Shown: piece by piece, positions 8,145 through 16,575 of the stretch
Layout: every line of letters begins with the position of its first letter
How positions within the stretch are numbered: the stretch's first letter is position 1
NCBI GenBank assembly: GCA_964400685.1
Contig: CAYNVT010000031.1
Span: 1 to 38,224 of the forward strand
DNA: 38,224 nucleotides
From: DATCTV01 sp964400685
GTDB taxonomy: Bacteria; Desulfobacterota; Desulfomonilia; UBA1062
Direction of reading: 5' to 3'
Program-made: the position numbers and the translations under genes
Notes under the pieces: model-generated
Told to the model about the DNA's origin: nothing
Seen by the model: the letters and a program-made list of their open reading frames with translations, nothing else
Databases searched by the model: none

Positions 8145-8637
8145 AACGTTTCATCACCCCGTCATATAGCCCTTCATTCTTCAAAATGACCTCTATCGCT
8201 TCGCGTACAGCACCTTTTCCGCCGGGAAGTTTTGTAACATAGTCCGCTTTTTCCTTAACAATATCCATTGCATCACTCGGGGCAAACGACATTGCGCAAA
8301 GGGCCATCGCTGGCATATCGACCACATCGTCTCCCATATATGCCATTTCACTTGTATCAATACCCATCTCTGAAGAAAGCTTCAGGATGGCGTCCCTTTT
8401 ATCCTTGGCATTCTGGTAAACATGCCTGATTTCAAGCTCTTCAGTCCTGTATTCGAGAGCCTTCGAGACGCGGCCGGTTATTATTGCAATCTGAATTCCG
8501 GCCCGCTGCAGGAGTTTCATGCCATGACCGTCCCTGCAGTTGAAGGCTTTAGTCTCATACCCCTGGTCGCTTAAGTATATACTGCCGTCGGTAAGGACGC
8601 CGTCGACATCAAGGACAAGGACTTTTATCTTGTTCAT
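8134..8637 (-). CDS. kdsC: 3-deoxy-D-manno-octulosonate 8-phosphate phosphatase
   Basis: A 167-residue HAD-superfamily phosphatase that removes phosphate from Kdo 8-phosphate to give Kdo. The nucleophile loop is VLDVDGVLTDG with Asp10 and Asp12; motif II is IAIITGR and motif IV is YMGDDVVDMPAM. The small capless form matches KdsC. It overlaps kdsA by four bases, so the two successive Kdo enzymes are translationally coupled. Confidence 0.94.
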   Translation of the reverse strand: MNKIKVLVLDVDGVLTDGSIYLSDQGYETKAFNCRDGHGMKLLQRAGIQIAIITGRVSKALEYRTEELEIRHVYQNAKDKRDAILKLSSEMGIDTSEMAYMGDDVVDMPAMALCAMSFAPSDAMDIVKEKADYVTKLPGGKGAVREAIEVILKNEGLYDGVMKRYAV

Positions 8638-9446
8638 TCAACAATCCTTTCAATTTCTTTTATCTGCCTTAAAAGTATTTCAAGCTCATCAAGCCTGAAA
8701 GAGTTGGCGCCGTCGCTGAGTGCCTTATCGGGATTGTCGTGGACTTCCATGAACAAAGCATCAACTCCGAAGGCAACACCAGCCCTTGCAAGCGGGGCTA
8801 TGAATTCACGGTTCCCGCCCGTTGAATCGCCTTTGCCGCCGGGCAATTGCAGGCTGTGGGTTACATCAAGGACAACAGGATAACCGAGTGAGCGCATAAA
8901 ACCCAGAGAGCGCAGGTCGCATACAAGATTATTGTATCCGAATGACGCCCCGCGCTCGGTAAGAATGATTTTACTGTTGCCGCTGCTTTCAATTTTCTTA
9001 GCCACATTGGACATATCCCAGGGCGCCAGAAACTGCCCTTTCTTGACATTAACAGGCTTTCCAGTCTTTCCGGCCGCAATCAGCAGGTCGGTCTGGCGGC
9101 ATAAAAAAGCAGGTATCTGAAGGATGTCCAGTATGCCTGCCGCGGGATCAGCCTGAGAGGATTCATGTATATCCGAGGTCACGGGAATATCGAATTCTTC
9201 TTTTATACCTGAAAGTATTCTCAGCCCATTGGTAAGGCCGGGACCTCGAAAAGCGTTTATCGACGAACGGTTGGCTTTGTCGAATGACGCCTTGAATATG
9301 AAAGGTATCCCGACAGCAGCCGTAATTTCTTTCAGCGAACCGGCCATCATCCTGGCATGCGAGACGGACTCGATGATACACGGACCGGCTATCAGGACCA
9401 GCTCTTTCCCGCCGATTTTAATATCCCTGACGCTTATCGTAGTCAT
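8634..9446 (-). CDS. kdsA: 2-dehydro-3-deoxyphosphooctonate aldolase (Kdo 8-P synthase)
   Basis: About 270 residues. It condenses phosphoenolpyruvate with arabinose 5-phosphate to Kdo 8-phosphate, the first committed step to the LPS inner core. Family motifs are LIAGPCIIES, FIFKASFDKANRSS, TSDIHE, QIPAFLCRQTDLL, KKGQFLAPWD and VVLDVTHSLQLPGG. The ATG at 9446 is used. An in-frame TTG nine bases earlier directly follows the pyrG stop and has a slightly better spaced AGGA, so the first three residues are uncertain. Confidence 0.95.
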   Translation of the reverse strand: MTTISVRDIKIGGKELVLIAGPCIIESVSHARMMAGSLKEITAAVGIPFIFKASFDKANRSSINAFRGPGLTNGLRILSGIKEEFDIPVTSDIHESSQADPAAGILDILQIPAFLCRQTDLLIAAGKTGKPVNVKKGQFLAPWDMSNVAKKIESSGNSKIILTERGASFGYNNLVCDLRSLGFMRSLGYPVVLDVTHSLQLPGGKGDSTGGNREFIAPLARAGVAFGVDALFMEVHDNPDKALSDGANSFRLDELEILLRQIKEIERIVE

Positions 9447-9455
9447 CTTTTTCAA

Positions 9456-11078
9456 TTATCTGTTTTTCCTGTATATAACACTTGCCGCTATAAAATCTCT
9501 GAACAGCGGGTGTGCGGCAAGCGGCTTGCTCTTGAATTCCGGATGGAACTGACAGCCCAGAAACCATAAATGCCCGGGGAGCTCCACCATCTCTACAAGT
9601 CCTGAGGCGGGATTGCGGCCGCTTATCTTAAGCCCGCACGAAGCGATCTTTTCCTCAAAGGCCGGATTAAATTCATAGCGGTGGCGATGACGTTCGAAAA
9701 TCCGCTTTTCCTTATATGCTTCATATGCCTTTGTATCGGGCTCTATCACACATTCATAGGCCCCCAGCCTCATTGTGCCGCCTTTTCTTGTGATTCCTTT
9801 CTGTTCAGGCATGAACTCGATTACCGGGTTTGGAGTATCAGGATTGAACTCAGTTGAATTCGCCATCCCGAGACCGCATACATTCCTTGAAAATTCAGCC
9901 ACTGCAAGCTGCATACCCAGGCATATCCCGAAAAACGGGATGCCGTTCTTCCGGGCATAACCGGCGGCTATGATTTTGCCCTCGGTTCCCCGTTCGCCGA
10001 ATCCGCCCGGGATAAGTATGCCGTCAATATCCTTGAAATGCGACGCAAGCTCCGAATCATCGCACAGTTTGTCCGATTCCACATATATACGGTTGACCTT
10101 TACATCATTTGCAATACCTGCATGCTCAAGAGCTTCGTTAAGGCTCTTGTAGCTCTCGGTCAGCTTAACGTATTTGCCGACAATTGCAATGTTCACCTCT
10201 TTATTCCGCGTTTGAATGCGGGTGACAAGGTCCTCCCATACCTTCATCTGAGGCTCTCTCGTCCACATGTTCAGATAGGTGACTATTTTATCGTCGAGGC
10301 CTTCCTTATGAAATTCCATCGGGACTTCATAGATGCTGCTTACATCAACTGCGCTGATAACCGCATCTTTCTCGACATTGCAGAAAAGGGAAATCTTCTC
10401 TTTCAGATCATTGGACAGCCTCTTTTCGCACCTGCACAGCAGGATCTGCGGCTGAATACCTATCTCCCTCAACTTCTGAACGGAATGCTGCGTGGGCTTT
10501 GTCTTCAATTCACCGGCGCTTGCTATATAGGGTACAAGCGTAAGATGGATATAGAGTACATTTTCCCTTCCATGGTCAAAACCGAACTGTCGGATCGCCT
10601 CGAGGAACGGCAGGCTTTCTATGTCGCCTACCGTACCGCCGATCTCAACAATCGCTATGTCGCATCCGTTCGCGGCAAGCATGATTCTGCTTTTGATCTC
10701 ATCCGTAATATGAGGGATGACCTGCACTGTCTTTCCCAGATAGTCGCCATTGCGTTCTTTCTGTATCACCGCATCATAGACCTGGCCGGTAGTAAAATTG
10801 TTTCTGGCCGTCAGCATGGTAGTCGATGTGAACCGTTCGTAATGTCCAAGGTCCAGGTCTGTCTCAGCCCCGTCCTCGGTAACGAATACCTCTCCGTGCT
10901 GAAAAGGGCTCATGGTGCCAGGGTCGACATTGATGTAGGGGTCAAGCTTGATATTGGTCACCTTCAGGCCCCTGGCCTCCATCATTGCACCTATCGATGC
11001 AGCTGCAAGACCTTTGCCGAGAGATGAAAGAACGCCGCCTGTAATAAAGATAAATTTCGTATTCTTATGGGTTTCCAT
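9456..11078 (-). CDS. pyrG: CTP synthase
   Basis: A 540-residue enzyme that aminates UTP to CTP with glutamine and ATP. The N-terminal synthetase domain starts KFIFITGGVLSSLGKGLAAA and has the conserved MSPFQHGEVFVTEDGAETDLDLGHYERF region. The C-terminal class I glutamine amidotransferase domain has the nucleophile in FGICLGMQ and the His-Glu pair in CQFHPEFKSKP. AAGGAC precedes the ATG. It heads the kds-lpt-rpoN operon. CTP is needed by KdsB to activate Kdo, which may explain the linkage. Confidence 0.97.
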   Translation of the reverse strand: METHKNTKFIFITGGVLSSLGKGLAAASIGAMMEARGLKVTNIKLDPYINVDPGTMSPFQHGEVFVTEDGAETDLDLGHYERFTSTTMLTARNNFTTGQVYDAVIQKERNGDYLGKTVQVIPHITDEIKSRIMLAANGCDIAIVEIGGTVGDIESLPFLEAIRQFGFDHGRENVLYIHLTLVPYIASAGELKTKPTQHSVQKLREIGIQPQILLCRCEKRLSNDLKEKISLFCNVEKDAVISAVDVSSIYEVPMEFHKEGLDDKIVTYLNMWTREPQMKVWEDLVTRIQTRNKEVNIAIVGKYVKLTESYKSLNEALEHAGIANDVKVNRIYVESDKLCDDSELASHFKDIDGILIPGGFGERGTEGKIIAAGYARKNGIPFFGICLGMQLAVAEFSRNVCGLGMANSTEFNPDTPNPVIEFMPEQKGITRKGGTMRLGAYECVIEPDTKAYEAYKEKRIFERHRHRYEFNPAFEEKIASCGLKISGRNPASGLVEMVELPGHLWFLGCQFHPEFKSKPLAAHPLFRDFIAASVIYRKNR

Positions 11079-11212
11079 GTCCTTCAGATTTATCCTATGG
11101 CCATGCTCAGGTCAAGAAATACATAAGCCCAATGATAATTTGAATTGAACCAGAAACAGAAGCGCGCTTAAAGCGGTTTTAAACTTAACATCAAGATATT
11201 GTTCTAAAGGAA

Positions 11213-12682
11213 TTAACTGAAAGGTTTTCTGTCAACATGTAAAGTAATCCTTACCATCGGGATGGAGTCATCTTTGAAATGCACGTCTGCAGGAATTTTC
11301 AGCTGCGGTTGAATCGTTACCGTCTCGTTAATAGCTGAAAGGTCAATGGTTTCGGTATATATTTCTATATTTTTATTAAGCAGAGTGTTTGGAACCAGCG
11401 CATTCAACGCACCCGGACTTACCGTTATATTTCTCAATATGCGGCCGGGAGGACATTCTCCGGAAGTCTTGACAGTGACCGGTAGAGTCTTTGAATAAAG
11501 TTTATATGCCATAATATTGATTTTTGAAGGCTTTACCTTTTCCAGGTTGATATTTGAAGGGAGTTTTATCATTTTCTTTGTAATGTTTATATCCTGCTGC
11601 CCCTGTACGATATCCGACAGGTCGATTACGATCTTCATATATGTCGGATCAAAAAGATTAAATGCCTGGATCGAACCTGTCAGCATGACCTTTGCATCGA
11701 ATATCTTCGGTTCCTCAATGTACCATCCTTGAGGTATACCCTTGTATTCCACCGGCACTGTATAATCCCTCTGAACCCAATCCCTCTGATAGCCGAATGC
11801 AAGCCAGAGCATTGAAGCTATAAGAAGTGCAACAATCTTTTGTCCTGTATTCTTTCTGATCCAGTCGCCGGCCGTTCTTTTGCTTTCAGGTGGAAACTTC
11901 TGCTCATAGAACTCGTAAAGTTTTGCAGCCAGGTCAACCGGTCTGTAAAGGATCTGGATCGAACCGTTCTGGGCAATAGATATTGTCCCGCGCTCTTCTG
12001 AAACCACAATACAGAAGGCATCGGTTTTTTCCGACATTCCCAGAGCCGCCGTATGTCTGAGGCCGTATTTTCCTGTCATGCTGGCATTCGCCGAAAGGGG
12101 GAGATGGCAGCCGAATTTCACCACCTGGCCTTTGTCAATAATCATGCCTCCATCATGGCCTATGGAATGTGCATCGAATATGCTTGCAATAAGAGGCTGG
12201 GAAAGACATCCGTCAAGCAGGTAGCCCCCCTTAAGGTGCCTTTCCAGAGGATCCTTGCCGCATATTACTATCAGGGCGCCAATCTTATTGTCGGCCAGTT
12301 CAGCAACACTGTCTACTATGATTTCCACCTCGGGTTTGTAATTTTCTTGCGCTTCTACCCTCTTTTTCCTCAGTTTTCCCAGTGTGGCCAGCCGTTCGAA
12401 GAAACGGCGTATATCTTCCTGAAAAATAACCACTATGGCTATAAGAAGTATTGCAAAAAATCCCTGCAGAAGCATTGATGTAAGATAAAGCTGAAAGACC
12501 CTTGCGAGCACATATATTACCGAGAGCAGGACGATGCCTGCAAAAACAAAGCGGGAAGCGGTTTTCTTGAACCATATCAGTATGACATAGATAAGTGACG
12601 CAATTATAAGAATATCCAGGATATCCTGGATACGGAAACTCTGTGTTATAGTAACAATAAGCCTGTTCAGCGAATCGAGCAT
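11213..12682 (-). CDS. DisA_N (diadenylate cyclase-like) membrane protein fused to YbbR domains
   Basis: A 489-residue protein. Residues 15-90 hold three transmembrane helices as in CdaA. Residues 115-250 are a DisA_N domain (ALIVICGKDPLERHLKGGY, GCHLPLS, FCIVVSEERGTISIAQNG). A further helix follows (KIVALLIASMLWLAFGY, about 282-298), and then about 190 residues of YbbR/CdaR-type repeats. CdaA makes cyclic di-AMP and CdaR is normally a separate regulator; here both are one chain. The motifs are unusual: DGA reads DGG (Asp177-Gly179) and RHR reads RHT (209-211). Activity is therefore uncertain. AAAGGA precedes the start. Confidence 0.82.
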   Translation of the reverse strand: MLDSLNRLIVTITQSFRIQDILDILIIASLIYVILIWFKKTASRFVFAGIVLLSVIYVLARVFQLYLTSMLLQGFFAILLIAIVVIFQEDIRRFFERLATLGKLRKKRVEAQENYKPEVEIIVDSVAELADNKIGALIVICGKDPLERHLKGGYLLDGCLSQPLIASIFDAHSIGHDGGMIIDKGQVVKFGCHLPLSANASMTGKYGLRHTAALGMSEKTDAFCIVVSEERGTISIAQNGSIQILYRPVDLAAKLYEFYEQKFPPESKRTAGDWIRKNTGQKIVALLIASMLWLAFGYQRDWVQRDYTVPVEYKGIPQGWYIEEPKIFDAKVMLTGSIQAFNLFDPTYMKIVIDLSDIVQGQQDINITKKMIKLPSNINLEKVKPSKINIMAYKLYSKTLPVTVKTSGECPPGRILRNITVSPGALNALVPNTLLNKNIEIYTETIDLSAINETVTIQPQLKIPADVHFKDDSIPMVRITLHVDRKPFS

Positions 12683-12791
12683 ATCATTTAGAATCCTTTA
12701 CATGAAATCATTCTATCAACATAATAACTTGCCGGGCAAAAGAAAAAAACGGCTTAATGATTATTTTATGTTAATGCTTTTAAAGGAAACC

Positions 12792-13949
12792 CTAAATCCT
12801 GCCGGAGTACTCGTCTTTGTATATGGAAATCATGGTTATTGCCATTGAGAGTATCAAAGGCCCGATGAATATGCCCGCAAATCCGAACAGGCTCAACCCT
12901 CCAAGAACTGAAAACAGTATCCATACTGCGCTTACCTCGGTCGCACCTCGCATCAGGAACGGCCTGTAGAAGTTATCGAGAAAAGACACAAAAAAACCAC
13001 CCCAGAGAAGCAGGAATATCCCTGATTTTAAATTACCGTCTACTATCAGATACACACCTGCGGGAAACCACACCAGAGCCGCACCTATAATGGGGATAAG
13101 CGCTGCAAAGGCTACTGTTGTCCCCCATAGTACCGGCGGGATTCCTGCTATCCAGAAACCGACACCTGAAATGAAACCCTGAAGGGTTGCAGTAAAAAGT
13201 ATGCCGAATACGGTCGAAATGCTTACATTCTTGAACCTGTTAAATATCAGATCCTTCTGCCTTTCTTCCATTGGTATTATTTCGGAAAGCGATTTGAGCC
13301 AGCGGGGTCCGTCCTTGAGAAAGAAAAAGACCGTAAATAAAAACAAAAAGAAATGAAGTATAACGGCAGTGACATTACTTATAACACTTTGTGCATGCTT
13401 CAGAGCAAAGCTGAGGCCTGTCTTGACAAGGTCCATAGCCTGGGCTTCCACGCTTCCCCTTGATTTCTGGATTGCAGGCAGCACCTCTTTTGCATATCTT
13501 ACAATATTATCGGTCAGTTTATGATTGGGTTTTTGCTTTTTAACAGGCTTTACAATACCTGGAACAACCAACTCGAGGGCATTCCCTATTTTCTCTGCAG
13601 GAGCTACCGGGGCCGAATGCCTTTTTATTTCAGATATGGCGGCACCGCTCAGCCTGCTATAGAAGCCGGTCGCCTCCTGCGCAAAAAAATATGCCAGTAT
13701 CGTAAGAGGGACTATTATCAGGATAACGAGTCCGGTGCAGGTCGCAAGACTGGCGAGCGCTTCGCGCCGTCTGAAAAGCTTGTAGAGCTTCTTCTGTACG
13801 GGAAAAACAACCGCCGCACAAATAAGGCTTAAAATGATAGTCTTTAAAAAAGGCCTGAATAGAAGAAATACGAGGACAAGGGAGGTGATGAAACAGAAAT
13901 AAAAGAAATATTTTCCCTGGTAGGCTTTGTCTGAGCCCTGTTCAGCCAT
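12792..13949 (-). CDS. AI-2E family transporter (UPF0118 permease)
   Basis: A 385-residue polytopic membrane protein. The family features are two N-terminal helices (FITSLVLVFLLFRPFLKTIILSL), a helix with a central extramembrane segment of about 100 residues, and the C-terminal bundle (FGILFTATLQGFISGVGFWIAG, WGTTVAFAALIPIIGAALVW, LLLWGGFFVSFLDNFYRP, FGFAGIFIGPLILSMAITM). Members export autoinducer-2 or act as Na+/H+ antiporters; the substrate here is unknown. It starts one base after the zinc-ribbon gene stop, so the two are in one operon. Confidence 0.88.
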   Translation of the reverse strand: MAEQGSDKAYQGKYFFYFCFITSLVLVFLLFRPFLKTIILSLICAAVVFPVQKKLYKLFRRREALASLATCTGLVILIIVPLTILAYFFAQEATGFYSRLSGAAISEIKRHSAPVAPAEKIGNALELVVPGIVKPVKKQKPNHKLTDNIVRYAKEVLPAIQKSRGSVEAQAMDLVKTGLSFALKHAQSVISNVTAVILHFFLFLFTVFFFLKDGPRWLKSLSEIIPMEERQKDLIFNRFKNVSISTVFGILFTATLQGFISGVGFWIAGIPPVLWGTTVAFAALIPIIGAALVWFPAGVYLIVDGNLKSGIFLLLWGGFFVSFLDNFYRPFLMRGATEVSAVWILFSVLGGLSLFGFAGIFIGPLILSMAITMISIYKDEYSGRI

Positions 13950-13950
13950 T

Positions 13951-14685
13951 TTACTCCTTTTTATTCGACTGTTCTTCTTCTGAACTGTTAATATAAAGAA
14001 TTCTCTGGCAGGCCGGGCAGGATATCATCTTGTCCCCCCTGACAAGTTCATTGTAAAGCTGAGGTTGTATATGGATATGACATCCCATGCATACGCCATC
14101 CACACATTCAACAACTACCAGCCCGTTCCTTCTTTCCTTTATGCGGTCGTAGCGGCTTAAAAGCGCCCGGTCAACCTTCACCCTGAGGTCATCCAGCTGT
14201 CCCTTTAGCTTATCGATAATAGACTGAAGATCTCTCTGTTTGCTGAGCAGGACTTCCTTTTTATCATCAAGAACAACTCTGTCGTTTTCAAAGGTCTTTG
14301 ATATGCGGTCCCTTTCTTTTGTCCTTGCCTCAATCTTTTCCAATATCTGCAAAATCTGCTCTTCAAGATCGGATTTACGTTTCTTGGCGATATCAATTTC
14401 ACGTTGAAGGGCAAGAAACTCCTTATTTGTTTTGATTTTCTTTATTCTGGCATCAGCCGCATCAAGTATTGACTGATTTTCTTTCAATTCCACTTCCAGC
14501 GGTTCTTTTCTGCCGTTCAGATCGGCTATCTCTTCATCGGCAACTTCAAGAGAATGTTTTCTTGCCTGTATGATGCTGTCAATCTCTTCAATCTCCCGCG
14601 GAAGCTCACTCAAACCGCTTATCGCCTTGAATATATGAAGTTCTACTTTCTGCAGCGCAAGCACGTTACTTAAAATGTTCTTCAC
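13951..14685 (-). CDS. Coiled-coil protein with C-terminal C4 zinc ribbon (COG1579 type)
   Basis: A 244-residue protein. Residues 1-185 are almost entirely heptad-like coiled coil rich in Lys, Glu and Leu. A C4 zinc ribbon follows (CMGCHIHIQP and SCPACQRILY). Proteins of this shape, such as chlamydial CT398, form elongated hairpins; some are linked to RNA polymerase sigma-54 or to secretion parts, but no general function is agreed. It starts 12 bases after the Nif3-like gene and ends two bases before the permease start. Confidence 0.85.
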   Translation of the reverse strand: MKNILSNVLALQKVELHIFKAISGLSELPREIEEIDSIIQARKHSLEVADEEIADLNGRKEPLEVELKENQSILDAADARIKKIKTNKEFLALQREIDIAKKRKSDLEEQILQILEKIEARTKERDRISKTFENDRVVLDDKKEVLLSKQRDLQSIIDKLKGQLDDLRVKVDRALLSRYDRIKERRNGLVVVECVDGVCMGCHIHIQPQLYNELVRGDKMISCPACQRILYINSSEEEQSNKKE

Positions 14686-14697
14686 TCATGTCTCCTT

Positions 14698-15435
14698 CTA
14701 TACTGTTATGAATATGTCCCGGCCCGTATAAGAGCTGATTTCCACACCTTTAAGGAGCCGCGCAAGCCTTTCGGCAAAAGGACCCACAATTATGGATTCC
14801 GTCCCGTAATGGCCCAGGTCGACTACGTTCAAACCGGCTTCAGAAGCCTCGATCGCTGAATGATACCTGACATCGCCGGTTACAATGGTATCGCAGCCGG
14901 CATCCTTGGCCTCACGCCAGAGGGACATGCCGCTTCCGGGACAGGCTGCAATGCGGCAGGCTTTCCTGCCTGTATCTGAAATCCTGGCATTCTTGAAAGG
15001 AAGCGTCTTCACCCAGTCTGACAACGGCGCCGGTTCAATTGTTCCCACTCTGAAATACCCCTTTGATTCAATGCCTGCCAGTCCCAGAGCTTGAGCCAGG
15101 ACATCGGCAACCCCGCCTTCAGCCGCATCAAGATTTGTGTGCATGGCGACAAGGGATATGCCCGCTTTCAAAAGCCTGCCTGCCTTTAATGCCGTGGGTT
15201 CCTTCAGGTCCATACTTTTAAGCGGCTCAATAAACAAAGGGTGGTGTGTAATAATAAGGTCGCAGCCTGTTTCTTCGGCCTTGTTTATAACATCCAGCCC
15301 CGGATCAAGAGAGATAACGGCTTTTCTGATTTCCTGCCCGGCATCGCCGACAATGAGCCCTACGTTGTCCCATTTTTCAGCTAGATTAAAGGGTGCAATA
15401 CCATCAAGCACTCTGAGAATATCAAACAGTTTCAT
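14698..15435 (-). CDS. Nif3-like dinuclear metal center hexameric protein
   Basis: A 245-residue Nif3/YbgI/YqfO family protein, the short form without the inserted PII-like domain. The family signatures are AEKWDNVGLIVGD, the metal-binding IITHHPLFI and MHTNLDAAEGGVADVLA, and near the C terminus VVDLGHYGTES. Homologues form toroidal hexamers with a two-metal site. Some are annotated GTP cyclohydrolase 1 type 2, but the biochemical role is not settled. The ATG at 15435 matches the family start (MKLFDILRVLD); a longer TTG start was rejected. A strong hairpin lies just upstream. Confidence 0.9.
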   Translation of the reverse strand: MKLFDILRVLDGIAPFNLAEKWDNVGLIVGDAGQEIRKAVISLDPGLDVINKAEETGCDLIITHHPLFIEPLKSMDLKEPTALKAGRLLKAGISLVAMHTNLDAAEGGVADVLAQALGLAGIESKGYFRVGTIEPAPLSDWVKTLPFKNARISDTGRKACRIAACPGSGMSLWREAKDAGCDTIVTGDVRYHSAIEASEAGLNVVDLGHYGTESIIVGPFAERLARLLKGVEISSYTGRDIFITV

Positions 15436-15448
15436 AGGCCTGAATAAC

Positions 15449-15479
15449 AAAAGGGGTGCATCACATGCACCCCTTTTTT
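15449..15479. terminator. Perfect hairpin terminator between tRNA(CAU) and the Nif3 operon
   Basis: GGGGTGCAT (15453-15461) and ATGCACCCC (15465-15473) pair perfectly around CAC, and flanking A4/T tracts extend the stem to 13 bp. The plus-strand side has T7 and the minus-strand side T4. On the minus strand it follows tRNA(CAU) and ends only about 14 bases before the Nif3-like start codon. Confidence 0.85.
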
Positions 15480-15532
15480 AGTTGTCTCTCTAATTATGCC
15501 TGACATTTTCACCATCAATTCCTTTTGTATAA

Positions 15533-15605
15533 TGGGCCCTCCTGGAATCGAACCAGGGACCTACCGGTTATGAGCCGGTGGCTCTACCAATTGAGCTAAG
15601 GGCCC
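15533..15605 (-). tRNA. tRNA with anticodon CAU (elongator Met, or Ile2)
   Basis: The minus strand folds as a class I tRNA: acceptor GGGCCCT/AGGGCCC, D arm GCTC..GAGC, anticodon stem ACCGG/CCGGT with loop CTCATAA (CAU at 15570-15572), T arm CCTGG-TTCGATT-CCAGG, discriminator A. It lacks the initiator features (it has a paired G1-C72 end). CCA is not encoded, unlike tRNA-Leu at 1079. Met-elongator and lysidine-modified Ile2 cannot be separated by anticodon alone; Met is favoured. Confidence 0.9.
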
Positions 15606-15621
15606 GTCTGTCTAGTTGGGT

Positions 15622-15650
15622 TCCATATCCAATAGGTCAGGCAGTGTCAA
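15622..15650 (-). promoter_or_regulatory. Sigma-70-type promoter of tRNA(CAU)
   Basis: On the minus strand TTGACA (15650-15645), a 17-base spacer and TATGGA (15627-15622) lie about 17 bases before the tRNA 5' end. The -35 is perfect and the -10 matches four of six positions. Confidence 0.6.
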
Positions 15651-15682
15651 GCCTTTTTACTGCAAACTTCCTGCCAAGTTTC

Positions 15683-15711
15683 TTGACCGTAAAATGCATG
15701 GGTGCTAGAAC
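15683..15711 (+). promoter_or_regulatory. Possible glyQ promoter giving a near-leaderless transcript
   Basis: TTGACC (15683-15688), a 17-base spacer and TAGAAC (15706-15711) would start transcription close to the glyQ ATG at 15719. No Shine-Dalgarno sequence is visible before that ATG, which fits a leaderless message. The match is moderate and unsupported by experiment. Confidence 0.3.
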
Positions 15712-15718
15712 ATTTTTT

Positions 15719-16573
15719 ATGGACTTTCAAGACATGATTATGAAACTGGAATCCTTCTGGTCTGACTATGGTTGCCTTATCGGACAGCCTTATGATCTGG
15801 AGGTTGGGGCGGGGACTTCGAATCCCCATACTTTTTTAAGGTCTCTGGGGCCTGATCCCTGGAAGGTCGCATATGTCGAGCCTTCCCGCAGGCCGACAGA
15901 CGGACGCTACGGAGAGAATCCCAACAGGCTTCAGCACTATTACCAGTACCAGGTAATTTTAAAACCTTCGCCGATCGACGTGCAGGAGGTCTACCTGGCA
16001 AGCCTGAAACATCTGGGAATCGACCCTCTCGAACACGACATCAGGTTCGTCGAAGACGACTGGGAGCAGCCGACTCTGGGCGCCTGGGGACTAGGCTGGG
16101 AGGTCTGGCTGGACGGAATGGAGATAACGCAGTTTACATATTTCCAGCAGGTCGGCGGAATCGATCTCGACCCCATCTGCGCGGAAATCACATACGGGCT
16201 CGAGCGCATCTGCATGTACCTTCAGGGTGTGAACAATGTCTACGACATGAAGTGGAAAGGCGACATACCATACGGCTATGTCCATCACCGCTCGGAGGTC
16301 GAATGGTCGACATATAATTTCGAGATTGCGGACGTTTCCATGCTCAATAAAATGTTTTTCATGTACGAGGAAGAGGGCAAGCGCATAGCATCGGAAAGGG
16401 GGCTGGCCCTGCCTGTCTATGACATGTGCCTGAAATGCTCCCACATATTCAACCTGCTGAATGCGAGAAACGCCATCAGCACAACCGAACGCACAAACTA
16501 TATCGGCAGGGTGCGTGATCTGGCCAAGCTTTCCGCAGCGCTTTATCTGGCCGGCAATACAAAGGAAGGTTAG
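15719..16573 (+). CDS. glyQ: Glycyl-tRNA synthetase alpha subunit
   Basis: A 284-residue class II aminoacyl-tRNA synthetase catalytic subunit of the alpha2-beta2 bacterial GlyRS. Highly conserved stretches are QPYDLEVGAGTSNPHTFL, KVAYVEPSRRPTDGRYGENP, NRLQHYYQYQVILKPSP, ELGIDPLEHDIRFVEDDWE-type and WLDGMEITQFTYFQQVGG. The start at 15719 (MDFQDMIMKLESFW) aligns with the usual GlyQ N terminus. The frame is open further upstream into the antisense of the tRNA, which is not plausible as protein. No good ribosome-binding site is seen. glyS follows after two bases. Confidence 0.96.
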   Translation: MDFQDMIMKLESFWSDYGCLIGQPYDLEVGAGTSNPHTFLRSLGPDPWKVAYVEPSRRPTDGRYGENPNRLQHYYQYQVILKPSPIDVQEVYLASLKHLGIDPLEHDIRFVEDDWEQPTLGAWGLGWEVWLDGMEITQFTYFQQVGGIDLDPICAEITYGLERICMYLQGVNNVYDMKWKGDIPYGYVHHRSEVEWSTYNFEIADVSMLNKMFFMYEEEGKRIASERGLALPVYDMCLKCSHIFNLLNARNAISTTERTNYIGRVRDLAKLSAALYLAGNTKEG

Positions 16574-16575
16574 CC

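Noticed and set aside
10038..11027. Long open frame of 329 codons on the plus strand
   Set aside because: It lies wholly antisense to pyrG, a near-certain gene, and its translation shows no family signature.
12683..12791. Promoter or terminator in the gap before the cyclase-like gene
   Set aside because: The DNA is A+T rich, but I found no hairpin with a T run and no well-spaced -35/-10 pair.
15578..15718. Longer glyQ N terminus
   Set aside because: It would be encoded by the antisense of tRNA(CAU) and its promoter, and the family starts at the ATG at 15719.
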